Positions 1-9,470 of a stretch of DNA of 64,000 nucleotides are shown here, in pieces. The stretch's first letter is position 1, and every line of letters begins with the position of its first letter. This DNA comes from a bacterium (GTDB taxonomy: Bacteria > Auribacterota > Auribacteria > Auribacterales > Auribacteraceae). The DNA is taken from positions 1 to 64,000 of the forward strand of contig JACKPL010000008.1 in assembly GCA_024233545.1 (NCBI GenBank). The letters are read 5' to 3'. Below the pieces are notes generated by a model. That model worked only from the letters and a program-made list of their open reading frames with translations. It ran no database searches and had not been told where the DNA came from. Position numbers and translations under genes: made by a program.

Positions 1-249
1 TCCCAGACCAAAATTATTAAAGGCGATTCCCTCAGCCTTTCAATAGCATCCGCCTCAATTATCGCAAAAGTTGTTCGTGATACAATCATGGAAGAATATG
101 ATGCATCTGAACAAAAATACGGTTTTGCGCGTCATAAAGGATATGGCACTCGCGAGCATTTGAATGCTTTGCGTAAATTCGGTTCAAGTACAATACATCG
201 TAAAAGTTTTTCACCCGTGCGGGAGATGTGTGCCGGAGGGGCAATTTAA
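1..249 (+). CDS. rnhB: Ribonuclease HII, C-terminal part (cut by window edge)
   Basis: The reading frame is open from base 1 and stops at TAA 247-249, giving about 82 residues of a C-terminal half. It shows the RNase HII signature: a KGD motif, then SIASASIIAKVVRD, then YGF..HKGYGT..H and finally HRKSFSPV. RNase HII removes ribonucleotides from DNA and RNA primers in the cytoplasm using two metal ions. The Asp in the VVRD segment is one of the family's catalytic acids. The start and the first acidic motifs lie outside the window. The stop overlaps the next gene's start (TAATG). Next to yraN is a common bacterial arrangement. Confidence 0.93.
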   Translation, partial: SQTKIIKGDSLSLSIASASIIAKVVRDTIMEEYDASEQKYGFARHKGYGTREHLNALRKFGSSTIHRKSFSPVREMCAGGAI

Positions 250-620
250 TGAATATGATCCGTAAAAAACTGGGGGGGGCAGGTGAAGGTGTAGCCGCCG
301 TTTTTTTACAAAAGCAGGGATATCGTATATTGGATACCAATGTCCATACCCCGTATGGCGAATTAGATATTGTGGCGCTTGACAGCGAAACGCTTGCTTT
401 TATCGAAGTTAAAACAAGAAGAGGCGAACAGTTTGGGCATCCTTTCGATGCTGTAACGGCATATAAACAAAAAGCAATTATAAAAAGTTCTCTGGAATAT
501 ATACATAAAAACAACTATTTTGATTTTGAGTATCGTTTTGATGTTGTTGGGGTTTGTTTCAATTCTCCTTTCGACCCTAAAATTGAATTGATTAAAAATG
601 CGTTTGAGTTTGAATTATAA
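249..620 (+). CDS. yraN: YraN / UPF0102 family nuclease-like protein
   Basis: This 123-residue protein matches the UPF0102 (YraN) family, a small protein with a PD-(D/E)XK nuclease-like fold and no settled role. The key motifs are visible: YGELDIVALD followed by FIEVKTRR, which supply the acidic and lysine residues of the fold. I chose the ATG at 249 because it overlaps the rnhB stop (TAATG) and has GGAGGGG about seven bases upstream. An upstream in-frame ATG at 228 lacks such a site. The family often sits beside rnhB. Identification is firm; activity is not known from the sequence. Confidence 0.9.
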   Translation: MNMIRKKLGGAGEGVAAVFLQKQGYRILDTNVHTPYGELDIVALDSETLAFIEVKTRRGEQFGHPFDAVTAYKQKAIIKSSLEYIHKNNYFDFEYRFDVVGVCFNSPFDPKIELIKNAFEFEL

Positions 621-650
621 AGTGTAAACCCGATACAGGCTGATTCTCTT

Positions 651-2285
651 ATGCAGGATAAACACCTACAGTATACCGAAACCGATTATTTGATTATTGG
701 AAGTGGTATTGCGGGGATAACCGCGGCGTTGCGGGCATCTGAAACGGGATCGGTTCTGCTCATTACAAAACGTACTACAATCGATTCGAATTCGAATTAT
801 GCTCAAGGAGGTATTGCGTCGGTAATGAGCGACGTTGATACGTTCGAAGACCATATATCCGATACAATGATATGCGGCGCTGATTTGTGTCATGAAAGTG
901 TAGTTGAAACCATCGTTCGCAGTGGCCCTGATGCAATTCGTAAGTTAATGGACTATGGGGTAGAATTTTCAAAGCGCCCTCAGAATAAAACAGAATTAGA
1001 CCTCGGCAAAGAAGGCGGGCATTCGCATCGGCGCATCATTCATGCCGGAGATATCACAGGGCATGAAGTAAAAAAAGTTTTAATACAAAGATTGCTTGAG
1101 AGGCCTAATGTTACCGTAAAAGAATATCATAGTGCTGTTGACCTGATTACTTCAAAAAAAGTAGGGCACAACAAAGAAAATACTGTCTTAGGCGCATATG
1201 TGCTCGATATAAAAAATCACCAAGTAATTACGATAAAATCCAAGGTAACTATTCTTGCTTCCGGCGGTGCGGGGAAAGTCTATTTGTACACCACAAACCC
1301 TGATGTTGCTACGGGAGACGGCATTGCGATGGCATATCGCGCCGGTGCGCGCATTAAAAATTTAGAATTCGTTCAGTTTCACCCGACATGTTTGTATCAC
1401 CACGAGGCGAAATCTTTTTTAATTTCCGAAGCCGTACGAGGCGAAGGTGCAGTACTAAGATTAAAAGACGGTTCGTCATTTATGGAAAAGTACCATCCGA
1501 TGGGAAGTTTGGCGCCGCGCGATATCGTTGCGCGTGCAATAGACTTTGAAATGAAAAGAACCGGCGATGATTGCGTATACCTTGATATTACAGCGAAAAG
1601 CAAAAGTTTTATTCAGGCGCGTTTTCCCAATATATATACCGAGTGCTTAAAATTCGGAATAGATATGAGCACAGGATATATACCGGTTGTTCCTGCGGCG
1701 CATTATTTTTGCGGCGGTGTTGCGAGTGATTTATTTGGGCGGACAAATTTAAAGAATCTATTTGTGTGCGGTGAAGTTGCATGCACAGGGTTACATGGAG
1801 CAAACCGCCTTGCAAGCAATTCGTTATTGGAAGCATTGGTTATGGCATCAAATGTTGTTGATGTTGCCCAGCAGATTGTTAAGACAGAAAAACCGCCCCT
1901 TTTCGATCTTCCGCACTGGAATACCGGAAAAGCGGTTGACAGTGACGAAACAGTTATTGTATCTCATAATTGGGATGAGATAAGGCGGTTTATGTGGAAT
2001 TATGTCGGTATCGTCCGCTCAAACAAACGGCTTGAACGTGCAAAACGGCGTATTGATATTTTAAAACAGGAAATAGATGAATATTATTGGGACTTTGTAA
2101 TCACCAATGATTTAATAGAATTACGCAATATCGCTACAGTTGCAGAGTTAATCATTCAGTTCGCCCTTCACCGGAAGGAGAGCAGAGGGTTGCACTACAA
2201 CATCGATTACCCTGAATCTGATAATGAATGGTTGGAAGACAGTATCTACGAAAACGGCAAATTTCTTGAAGGAGCATTGCTATGA
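651..2285 (+). CDS. nadB: L-aspartate oxidase (NAD biosynthesis)
   Basis: A 544-residue flavoprotein that oxidises L-aspartate to iminoaspartate, the first step of de novo NAD synthesis. The N-terminus has the FAD-binding DYLIIGSGIAGITAAL segment. It is followed by SNSNYAQGGIASV, the substrate-side HRRIIHAGDITGHEV and the C-terminal-domain ACTGLHGANRLASNSLLE, all typical of NadB rather than succinate dehydrogenase SdhA. Length is normal for NadB. No nadA or nadC is nearby. Its stop overlaps the next gene by four bases (ATGA). The ribosome site in front of the ATG at 651 is weak, so the start is less certain than the family. Confidence 0.95.
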   Translation: MQDKHLQYTETDYLIIGSGIAGITAALRASETGSVLLITKRTTIDSNSNYAQGGIASVMSDVDTFEDHISDTMICGADLCHESVVETIVRSGPDAIRKLMDYGVEFSKRPQNKTELDLGKEGGHSHRRIIHAGDITGHEVKKVLIQRLLERPNVTVKEYHSAVDLITSKKVGHNKENTVLGAYVLDIKNHQVITIKSKVTILASGGAGKVYLYTTNPDVATGDGIAMAYRAGARIKNLEFVQFHPTCLYHHEAKSFLISEAVRGEGAVLRLKDGSSFMEKYHPMGSLAPRDIVARAIDFEMKRTGDDCVYLDITAKSKSFIQARFPNIYTECLKFGIDMSTGYIPVVPAAHYFCGGVASDLFGRTNLKNLFVCGEVACTGLHGANRLASNSLLEALVMASNVVDVAQQIVKTEKPPLFDLPHWNTGKAVDSDETVIVSHNWDEIRRFMWNYVGIVRSNKRLERAKRRIDILKQEIDEYYWDFVITNDLIELRNIATVAELIIQFALHRKESRGLHYNIDYPESDNEWLEDSIYENGKFLEGALL

Positions 2286-2902
2286 AACGATATATAAATA
2301 TTTTGTATTGTTTGTGTGTATTCCTCTCAACAGCATCACTTACCGTTACCGCACAAGATGCAGATAATGGTGCAGGAGAGTATGATTATCAAACGGAATT
2401 ATCTCGAATAGCAAATAAAGACCATATCCTCTCAGAAATGCCTATTGGATATGCCTCGGATTTCCCTCTCTACACAAATGACGTAGTGTATATTCAGTTT
2501 GGGCGTTATCCGCGTATGATTCCCGGAAAAAAATATGATCCGTATGAACCCGATATGAAAAAACGGCGGAATTTTGAAATGAAAAAGGCGGTGGTTTTTT
2601 CACACATAATTGTTTTGAAACAAGATGAAGAAGTCAATAAAGCATCTAAAAAGGTGCGGGAATGGTTTAAAGTAAATGCGAAAAATGCCGGTTACGAAGA
2701 AGTTGAATCTGTCGAGTCTGATTTTGGCGAATACTTTTCAATGAAATACGTTAAAAAAGATGATGCCTCTTTAAAAACGGTTGATGTGGAAATTAAACGG
2801 GGGCGAATATTTATTCTCGCTTTTGCGGATGAAGAAGTTGAACCTGTCCCGGTTCCAGTATTTGAAGGCGAAGTGCCGGTTCCGTCCAACAGCCCTAACT
2901 GA
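2282..2902 (+). CDS. Secreted protein of unknown function
   Basis: A 206-residue protein with a clear signal peptide: Lys/Arg at positions 2-3, a hydrophobic core to about residue 22 and a likely cut after VTA. No family was recognised. The mature part is charged and mixed alpha/beta, with aromatic patches around WFKVNAKNAGYEEV and GEYFSMKYVKK. It ends in a Pro/Val/Glu-rich tail (EPVPVPVFEGEVPVPS). It overlaps nadB by four bases and lies 25 bases before pyrC, so it is co-transcribed with metabolic genes it has no obvious link to. Its layout loosely recalls the lipoprotein at 55766-56557, but I cannot show homology. Confidence 0.8.
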   Translation: MKRYINILYCLCVFLSTASLTVTAQDADNGAGEYDYQTELSRIANKDHILSEMPIGYASDFPLYTNDVVYIQFGRYPRMIPGKKYDPYEPDMKKRRNFEMKKAVVFSHIIVLKQDEEVNKASKKVREWFKVNAKNAGYEEVESVESDFGEYFSMKYVKKDDASLKTVDVEIKRGRIFILAFADEEVEPVPVPVFEGEVPVPSNSPN

Positions 2903-2927
2903 GTATAAATATTGGAGAATCTTCTCT

Positions 2928-4241
2928 ATGGACTATTGGTTAAAAGGCGGGAGAGTTATTGATCCTGCTCAGAAAATTGATGAGTGCCGGGATGTTTTTG
3001 TTTGCAATGGAAAAGTATTTTTGTCTGGAATAAGCAAAAGTAACCTACAAAATTGTTCTGTTATCGATTGTTCTGGAAAAACTGTTATGCCGGGGCTTAT
3101 AGATGTTCACACACATATGCGTGACCCGGGATATGAGTATAAAGAAGACATTGTAACCGGTACGCGAGCGGCATTAGCCGGAGGTGTAACAACCCTGTTC
3201 TGTATGGCAAATACACATCCTGTAACTGATGCGGAATCTATTGTGTCATACATAGTAGCTAAGTCGAAAAAATCAGGTTATGTCAATGTACATCCTATCG
3301 CGGCGATGACCGAAGGGATGAAAGGTAAAAAAATTGTTGATTTTGCTTCTTTGCTAAATGCAGGTGCAGTAACGTTCTCCGATGATGGGCGATGGGTGCA
3401 TGATTCGCACATTATGTTAACTATTTTTCAGCAGGCGGCGAAACACTCGGTCAGGGTTATTCAGCATTCCGAAGACATGGCAATGACGATGGGCGGTGTA
3501 ATGCACGATGGAGAAACCGCGCAAAGATTAGGTTTGCCGGGCATCCCTTCCGCGTCAGAATATGCGGCGATTTATCGTGACTGCATATTATGCGAATTGG
3601 CAAAAAGCAAGCTTCACGTTGCACATGTTAGTACAGCAGAGTCATTGCGCATTATAACGGAAGCAAAACAACGCGGCGTAAACGTTACGTGCGAAGTAGC
3701 CCCTCATCATCTCGTTATGGATGATAGTTATATTAAGAGTGATAACGGTATCTATAAAGTCAACCCTCCCTTGCGGTCGCCGAATGACAGGGCGGCGTTG
3801 ATTGAAGGTTTGAAAACGGGAAAAATTGACATTATTGCTACCGACCATGCCCCTCATGCAATCCACGAGAAAGAAAAAGGTATGCTTGATGCACCTTTCG
3901 GAATGATTGGTATGGAAACTTCCTTTCCAATTATGTATACTTACTTCGTTTTGGAAAATGCTATCAACCTTTCTAAACTGATTGAGCTTATGTCGGCGAA
4001 TCCGGCGCGCTTATTCAATTTGGCGGGAAAAGGCACATTGCAGGATGGTTTTGACGCCGATATTGCGGTTGTCGATTTAGATGCGGAATACCGCATCAAT
4101 AAGGATGCATTATTTTCAAAAAGTTCAAATACTCCGTTCCATGATTGGAAAGTGCGGGGGAAAATACAACATGTTTTTGTCGGAGGCATATTAAAATTGC
4201 AAAACGGGCAAATTATAGAGAATACAACAGGTGGAGCATGA
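2928..4241 (+). CDS. pyrC: Dihydroorotase
   Basis: A 437-residue class I dihydroorotase that cyclises carbamoyl-aspartate to dihydroorotate in pyrimidine synthesis. The zinc-binding DVHTHMRDPG motif, the HSED and HVAHVST histidines and the C-terminal ATDHAPH catalytic motif are all present, as is the expected amidohydrolase barrel. I placed the start at ATG 2928, preceded by GGAGA, because the frame upstream runs through the previous gene. No aspartate carbamoyltransferase gene (pyrB) is next to it, although class I dihydroorotases often partner with one. The stop overlaps carA (ATGA). Confidence 0.95.
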   Translation: MDYWLKGGRVIDPAQKIDECRDVFVCNGKVFLSGISKSNLQNCSVIDCSGKTVMPGLIDVHTHMRDPGYEYKEDIVTGTRAALAGGVTTLFCMANTHPVTDAESIVSYIVAKSKKSGYVNVHPIAAMTEGMKGKKIVDFASLLNAGAVTFSDDGRWVHDSHIMLTIFQQAAKHSVRVIQHSEDMAMTMGGVMHDGETAQRLGLPGIPSASEYAAIYRDCILCELAKSKLHVAHVSTAESLRIITEAKQRGVNVTCEVAPHHLVMDDSYIKSDNGIYKVNPPLRSPNDRAALIEGLKTGKIDIIATDHAPHAIHEKEKGMLDAPFGMIGMETSFPIMYTYFVLENAINLSKLIELMSANPARLFNLAGKGTLQDGFDADIAVVDLDAEYRINKDALFSKSSNTPFHDWKVRGKIQHVFVGGILKLQNGQIIENTTGGA

Positions 4242-5404
4242 AAAAAGCGATTCTGCTTCTTCAAGACGGAAAATGTTTTGAAGGCAAAGCATTGGCAGAA
4301 GTGCCGGATACTTTTGGCGAAGTGGTTTTTAACACCAGCATGACGGGGTATCAGGAAATCTTAACAGATCCCTCATATAAAGGACAGATTGTCACGATGA
4401 CCTACCCTCTCATTGGGAATTATGGCGCGAATCCGGTTGATGTGGAATCAAAAAAACCTATGGTTGAAGGATTTATTGTTCGGGAGTTATGCGAAATCCC
4501 CAGCAATTACCGTTCAAAAGAAACATTGTTTTCTTACTTAGAAAGACACAAAATACCTCTTGTAACCGATATGGATACTCGTGCCATAACAATATATACC
4601 CGAAGCCGCGGCGCTATGAGCGGGGTAATATCTACATCCTGTTTTGATCTTAATGTCTTGCAAAAGAAATTGGATCAATATCCCGGATTGGTTGGGCGTG
4701 ACCTTGTTCGCGATGTCACGTGTAATTCGCAGTATGTATGGAGCGGCGACGGCGTGCGCAGTTCCGAGGAAGAAGATTTATTCGAGCCGCTTTTAGAAAA
4801 AAAACCGTTTAAAAATTTTAAAGTTGTCGCGTTGGATTTTGGAATTAAGTATAATATGCCCCGCATATTATCGCGTTTAGGATGTGAAGTCGTTATTGTT
4901 CCTGCAAATGCAACGATAGAAGAAATCGATGCCCTTAAGCCCGATGGAATTTTCCTTTCAAATGGTCCCGGTGATCCTGAACCGGTATATTATGCGATTG
5001 AAACCATTCGGAAAATGATTGGGAAATACCCTATATTCGGCATATGTTTGGGACAGCAATTATTAGGGCTGGCTCTCGGCGCTAAAACCTATAAATTAAA
5101 ATTCGGGCATCGAGGCGCTAATCATCCTATTAAGAATTTGTTGACGAATAAAATTGAGATCACTTGCCAGAACCATGGGTTCGCTATTGATCAGGATACA
5201 TTGCCGAACTGTTTGGAATTGACACATATAAACTTGAATGATCATACAGTCGCTGGGTTTCGGCATAAAAAATTCCCTGTTTATGCAGTGCAGTATCATC
5301 CGGAATCTTCAGCAGGCCCGCATGATTCACGAAACCTGTTTGCACAGTTTATTGAATTAATGCGTTTACACCATAAGGAAAGGAACACATCGAAAGGTGC
5401 CTAA
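4238..5404 (+). CDS. carA: Carbamoyl-phosphate synthase, small (glutaminase) subunit
   Basis: A 388-residue class I glutamine amidotransferase subunit that releases ammonia from glutamine for CarB. The N-terminal CPSase domain begins LLLQDGKCFEGKAL and includes TGYQEILTDPSY. The C-terminal domain carries the nucleophile in GICLGQQLLGLALG and the His/Glu pair in QYHPESSAGP. The ATG at 4238 has a GGTGGAG ribosome site and overlaps the pyrC stop. Length is normal. It overlaps carB by eight bases, consistent with coupled translation of a 1:1 complex. Confidence 0.96.
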   Translation: MKKAILLLQDGKCFEGKALAEVPDTFGEVVFNTSMTGYQEILTDPSYKGQIVTMTYPLIGNYGANPVDVESKKPMVEGFIVRELCEIPSNYRSKETLFSYLERHKIPLVTDMDTRAITIYTRSRGAMSGVISTSCFDLNVLQKKLDQYPGLVGRDLVRDVTCNSQYVWSGDGVRSSEEEDLFEPLLEKKPFKNFKVVALDFGIKYNMPRILSRLGCEVVIVPANATIEEIDALKPDGIFLSNGPGDPEPVYYAIETIRKMIGKYPIFGICLGQQLLGLALGAKTYKLKFGHRGANHPIKNLLTNKIEITCQNHGFAIDQDTLPNCLELTHINLNDHTVAGFRHKKFPVYAVQYHPESSAGPHDSRNLFAQFIELMRLHHKERNTSKGA

Positions 5405-8400
5405 ACGAGACGATATTAAACGAATTCTTATTATTGGGTCGGGGCCGATAGTTATCGGGCAGGCGTGTGAGTTTGATTATTCCGGTACGCAAGCATGCAA
5501 AGCACTGCGTGAAGAGGGGTATGAAGTCATATTGCTTAATAGCAATCCAGCAACCATTATGACTGATCCCGAATTTGCCGACGCAACATACATCGAGCCG
5601 ATAACCGCTGAAGTAGTCGAAAAAATAATCCAGAAAGAGCGTCCTGATGCAATTTTGCCGACGCTTGGCGGACAAACCGGATTAAATGTCGCGGTCGAAG
5701 TTGCTGATTTGGGTATTTTAGACAAGTATGGCGTTGAAATGATTGGTGCGCGTCCCGATGTTATTAAAAAAGCTGAAGACCGTGAATTATTCAAAAAAGC
5801 AATGCAGAATATCGATATCAATATGCCTCGTTCCGGTTCCGCGCGAACATTGGAAGACGCAATGAGAATTGCTGATGAAATCGGCACGTTTCCGCTTATC
5901 ATTCGGCCGGGGTTTACTTTAGGGGGCAAAGGCGGCGGTATTGCGTATAATATTACTGAATTTGAACAAATGGCACGAAAAGGGCTTTATTTAAGCCCGA
6001 TAAACGAAATTCTCGTTGAAGAATCTGTTATCGGCTGGAAAGAATTCGAACTCGAAGTTATGCGCGATAAAAATGATAATGTTGTTATTATCTGTTCTAT
6101 TGAAAACTTTGATCCAATGGGGGTTCATACCGGAGACAGCATTACTGTTGCGCCGGCTCAGACGCTAACAGACAAAGAATATCAGCTCATGCGTAATGCC
6201 GCGATTAAAATTATACGTGAAATTGGTGTTGAAACCGGCGGTTCGAATATCCAGTTTGCAATCAACCCCAAAAATGGCGAGATGATAGTTATTGAAATGA
6301 ATCCGCGTGTGTCGCGCAGTTCTGCTCTTGCTTCCAAAGCAACCGGATTTCCCATCGCAAAATTTGCCGCAAAACTTGCAGTTGGGTATACCCTTGATGA
6401 AATCCCTAACGATATCACGCAAAAAACTCCGGCATGCTTTGAACCGACAATAGACTATTGCGTCACTAAAATACCGCGATGGGCATTTGAAAAGTTTCCG
6501 GAAGCCGAAGCAGTACTTACTACTCAGATGAAATCTGTGGGAGAGGTAATGGCGATTGGGCGAACATTTAAAGAGTCCATTCAAAAAGCATTACGGTCTT
6601 TGGAAATCGGACGGTTTGGATTTGGTGCAGATGGCAAAGACGAAAATTGGAGTGTCGAGGAAATCAAGAGGAAACTCCGTATACCCCAGCCGGATCGAAT
6701 TTTCGCAATTCGTCAAGCGATGCTCAATGATATTACAGTGGAAGAAATTGCGTCTTTAACCGGTATTGACCCGTGGTTTTTGAATCAGCTGGAACAAATT
6801 GTCCAATTTGAGCTCTTAATAAAAGAAAACAAACAAAATATTCGACAGAAATTTACCTATAATGACATTGTACGTTCAGCAAAACGAATGGGATATTCCG
6901 ATTATCAATTGGGATATTTGCTGGATATGACTGAAATCGAAGTGCGGAAAAAACGCGGTGCCGCCGGTATTACCGCAACATTTCAATTAGTTGATACATG
7001 TGCGGCTGAATTTGAGGCATACACACCGTATTATTACTCCTCATATGAAACCGTCAATGAGTCAATAGTCAGTGCTAAAAAGAAAATTATGATTCTTGGC
7101 GGAGGGCCTAACCGTATTGGGCAGGGGATTGAATTCGATTATTGCTGTGTGCATGCGGCATACGCTTTAAAAGAAGATGGGTTTGAAACCATTATGGTTA
7201 ACAGCAACCCTGAAACAGTCAGTACCGATTATGATACTTCTGACAAATTGTATTTCGAACCGCTTACCGTTGAAGATGTATTAAACATATTTCATCATGA
7301 AAAATGTGATGGCGCAATCGTGCAGTTCGGGGGACAGACTCCGCTTAACCTTGCTCAAAAACTTGAAGCGGAAGGTGTTAAAATCATCGGAACGTCTACC
7401 GATTCTATTGATATTGCAGAAGATAGAGAGCGCTTTCAGCAACTGGTTAAAAAACTGGCATATCGCCAGCCGGAAAACGGTATTGCGCGTAGCGCTGATG
7501 AGGCAAGAACTGTTGCGGAATCGATTGGGTATCCTGTCCTTGTGCGTCCGTCGTATGTATTAGGCGGACGGGCAATGGAGATTGTCTATGACAAAGAGTC
7601 ATTGGAAAATTATATGAAGTTTGCTGTTCAAGCTTCACCGGAAAAACCGATTTTGATTGATAAGTTTCTCGAAGATGCGATAGAAGTCGATGCCGATGCA
7701 GTGAGCGATGGTACCGATGTTGTTGTCGGCGCCATTATGGAGCATATTGAAGAGGCAGGGATTCACTCGGGTGACAGTGCGTGTGTTATCCCACCTTTTT
7801 CCATTTCAGATGATATAATCAGCGAAATCAATAAAACAACCATCGATCTTGCCCGTGAACTGAAGGTCAAAGGTTTGTTAAATATTCAATTCGCCATAAA
7901 AAATGACAGGGTATATATTCTTGAAGTGAATCCGCGGGCATCGAGAACTGTGCCGTTTGTCAGTAAAACTATCGGTGTGCCGCTGGCAAAAATTGCATCG
8001 CGGGTGATGGCTGGCAAAACACTTAAAGAGATCGGTTTCTTAGAAACGATAAAACCGGATTATTTTTCTGTCAAGGAAGCGGTTCTCCCTTTTTCTCGGT
8101 TTCCCGGTGTTGATATCATTCTTGGCCCTGAAATGCGTTCTACAGGCGAAGTTATGGGTATAGAACGTGATTACGGCGTTGCCTTTGCCAAAACTCAGAT
8201 GGGTTTTAACCAGACGCTCCCCCTGTCGGGAAAAGTATTTGTGAGCGTCAAAAACAAAGACAAACGGGTTATCGGGTTTATTGCGAAGAAACTTGTCGAT
8301 TGCGGGTTTGAGTTAGTCGCTACTGAAGGAACAGCAAAGGTTCTGCGCACCAATGGATTACAGGTTCAAAAATTATTTAAGATAAACGAAGGGCGCCCGA

Positions 8401-8657
8401 ATATTCTCGATTTAATTATCAATAAAGAAATAGCGCTCGTTATAAACACGCCCGGCGGAAAAGAAACCCGCACTGATGAACGCAAGATACGCTCAACAGC
8501 AGTAGGGCATAACATTCCTTGCGTTACAACTATTTCCGGCGCTCATGCGGTAATTAACGGCATTGAAGCATTGTCTCGTAAAGGTATTTCAGTAACTTCG
8601 ATTCAAGAATATCACCGTATGAATAATCCGCTATCATACGAAGGAGCGCAAGGGTGA
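5397..8657 (+). CDS. carB: Carbamoyl-phosphate synthase, large subunit
   Basis: A 1086-residue synthase that makes carbamoyl phosphate from bicarbonate, ammonia and two ATP. The two homologous ATP-grasp halves are clear: SGPIVIGQACEFDYSG near the N-terminus, and the matching GGGPNRIGQGIEFDYCCVHA about 560 residues later. A C-terminal MGS-like regulatory domain contains GTAKVLRTNG. Translation starts at GTG 5397 inside the end of carA. The annotated frame reads MPKRDDIKRILIIGSG, as in other CarB proteins. It feeds pyrimidines here and presumably arginine elsewhere. Confidence 0.96.
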   Translation: MPKRDDIKRILIIGSGPIVIGQACEFDYSGTQACKALREEGYEVILLNSNPATIMTDPEFADATYIEPITAEVVEKIIQKERPDAILPTLGGQTGLNVAVEVADLGILDKYGVEMIGARPDVIKKAEDRELFKKAMQNIDINMPRSGSARTLEDAMRIADEIGTFPLIIRPGFTLGGKGGGIAYNITEFEQMARKGLYLSPINEILVEESVIGWKEFELEVMRDKNDNVVIICSIENFDPMGVHTGDSITVAPAQTLTDKEYQLMRNAAIKIIREIGVETGGSNIQFAINPKNGEMIVIEMNPRVSRSSALASKATGFPIAKFAAKLAVGYTLDEIPNDITQKTPACFEPTIDYCVTKIPRWAFEKFPEAEAVLTTQMKSVGEVMAIGRTFKESIQKALRSLEIGRFGFGADGKDENWSVEEIKRKLRIPQPDRIFAIRQAMLNDITVEEIASLTGIDPWFLNQLEQIVQFELLIKENKQNIRQKFTYNDIVRSAKRMGYSDYQLGYLLDMTEIEVRKKRGAAGITATFQLVDTCAAEFEAYTPYYYSSYETVNESIVSAKKKIMILGGGPNRIGQGIEFDYCCVHAAYALKEDGFETIMVNSNPETVSTDYDTSDKLYFEPLTVEDVLNIFHHEKCDGAIVQFGGQTPLNLAQKLEAEGVKIIGTSTDSIDIAEDRERFQQLVKKLAYRQPENGIARSADEARTVAESIGYPVLVRPSYVLGGRAMEIVYDKESLENYMKFAVQASPEKPILIDKFLEDAIEVDADAVSDGTDVVVGAIMEHIEEAGIHSGDSACVIPPFSISDDIISEINKTTIDLARELKVKGLLNIQFAIKNDRVYILEVNPRASRTVPFVSKTIGVPLAKIASRVMAGKTLKEIGFLETIKPDYFSVKEAVLPFSRFPGVDIILGPEMRSTGEVMGIERDYGVAFAKTQMGFNQTLPLSGKVFVSVKNKDKRVIGFIAKKLVDCGFELVATEGTAKVLRTNGLQVQKLFKINEGRPNILDLIINKEIALVINTPGGKETRTDERKIRSTAVGHNIPCVTTISGAHAVINGIEALSRKGISVTSIQEYHRMNNPLSYEGAQG

Positions 8658-9469
8658 TAGTTTCTCAGTCATCTGTTGTCAGTGTGACGAGCCTTAGCGC
8701 CGATTACTTCGTCATAGCGTTTGATGCTCCGCAGATTGCTCCGTTGTGTAAACCGGGGCATTTCCTTAATTTCCGGATTGAAAATAATTATGATATTCTT
8801 CTTCGGCGCCCAATGGCGGTTTTTGATGTCGACGGAAGCATTGTGAAAAGTTTAATCAAGGTTGTCGGCAAAGGCACTCGATGGTTATCTCAACGTCGTG
8901 TTGGTGATCAATTGAACGTTATAGGGCCTTTGGGAAATGGGTTTTTCGATGCTCAAAATGCCCGACGGATTTTTATAGTTGCTGGCGGCGTAGGGCTTGC
9001 GCCTTTGTATTTTTACTTAAAAAAAGCTCGCTCTTTTTCGGTAGAGACAATCTTCTTTTATGGAGCTCGAACGGCGAATCACCTGTTGTTTATTGATGAT
9101 TTACAAGAATTTTCCACACAATGTGTTTTTATCACTGAAGATGGTTCTTTTGGGGAAAAAGGTTTGTCGACGGATATCCTTGAATCATATTGTGAGAAAG
9201 TCAATCTGTCTGCTCAGAACGATATCGTTATGTCATGCGGTCCCAATCCTATGCTTTTCCGTGTTGCTCAGTTTGCAGAAAGCAAGCAGATACCATGTCA
9301 GGTTTCTTTAGAGTCGTACATGGGATGCGGAGGCGGCGTATGCCTCAGTTGTGTAATTCCTGCGCGATCATATGAGCAAGACGGCCAGGCTTTTTTTAAG
9401 CTTTGTACCGACGGCCCAGTGATAGACAGCCGGAGAATAGATATGAAATTTTTTACTATGGCACATTAA
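8654..9469 (+). CDS. pyrK: Dihydroorotate dehydrogenase electron-transfer subunit (FAD, 2Fe-2S)
   Basis: A 271-residue ferredoxin-reductase-like protein. It has a beta-barrel FAD domain (LLRRPMAVFDVDG), an NAD-binding domain (FIVAGGVGLAPLYFYL) and the C-terminal iron-sulfur motif MGCGGGVCLSC with a later Cys (KLCTDGPV). This is the PyrK partner that lets type 1B dihydroorotate dehydrogenase use NAD. It starts at GTG 8654, overlaps the carB stop (GTGA) and has GAAGGAG upstream. It lies one base before pyrD, matching the heterotetrameric PyrDK enzyme. Confidence 0.93.
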   Translation: MIVSQSSVVSVTSLSADYFVIAFDAPQIAPLCKPGHFLNFRIENNYDILLRRPMAVFDVDGSIVKSLIKVVGKGTRWLSQRRVGDQLNVIGPLGNGFFDAQNARRIFIVAGGVGLAPLYFYLKKARSFSVETIFFYGARTANHLLFIDDLQEFSTQCVFITEDGSFGEKGLSTDILESYCEKVNLSAQNDIVMSCGPNPMLFRVAQFAESKQIPCQVSLESYMGCGGGVCLSCVIPARSYEQDGQAFFKLCTDGPVIDSRRIDMKFFTMAH

Positions 9470-9470
9470 A

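Noticed and set aside
7297..7563. Open frame inside carB on the same strand
   Set aside because: It lies wholly within a strongly conserved carB region in another frame and has no ribosome site.
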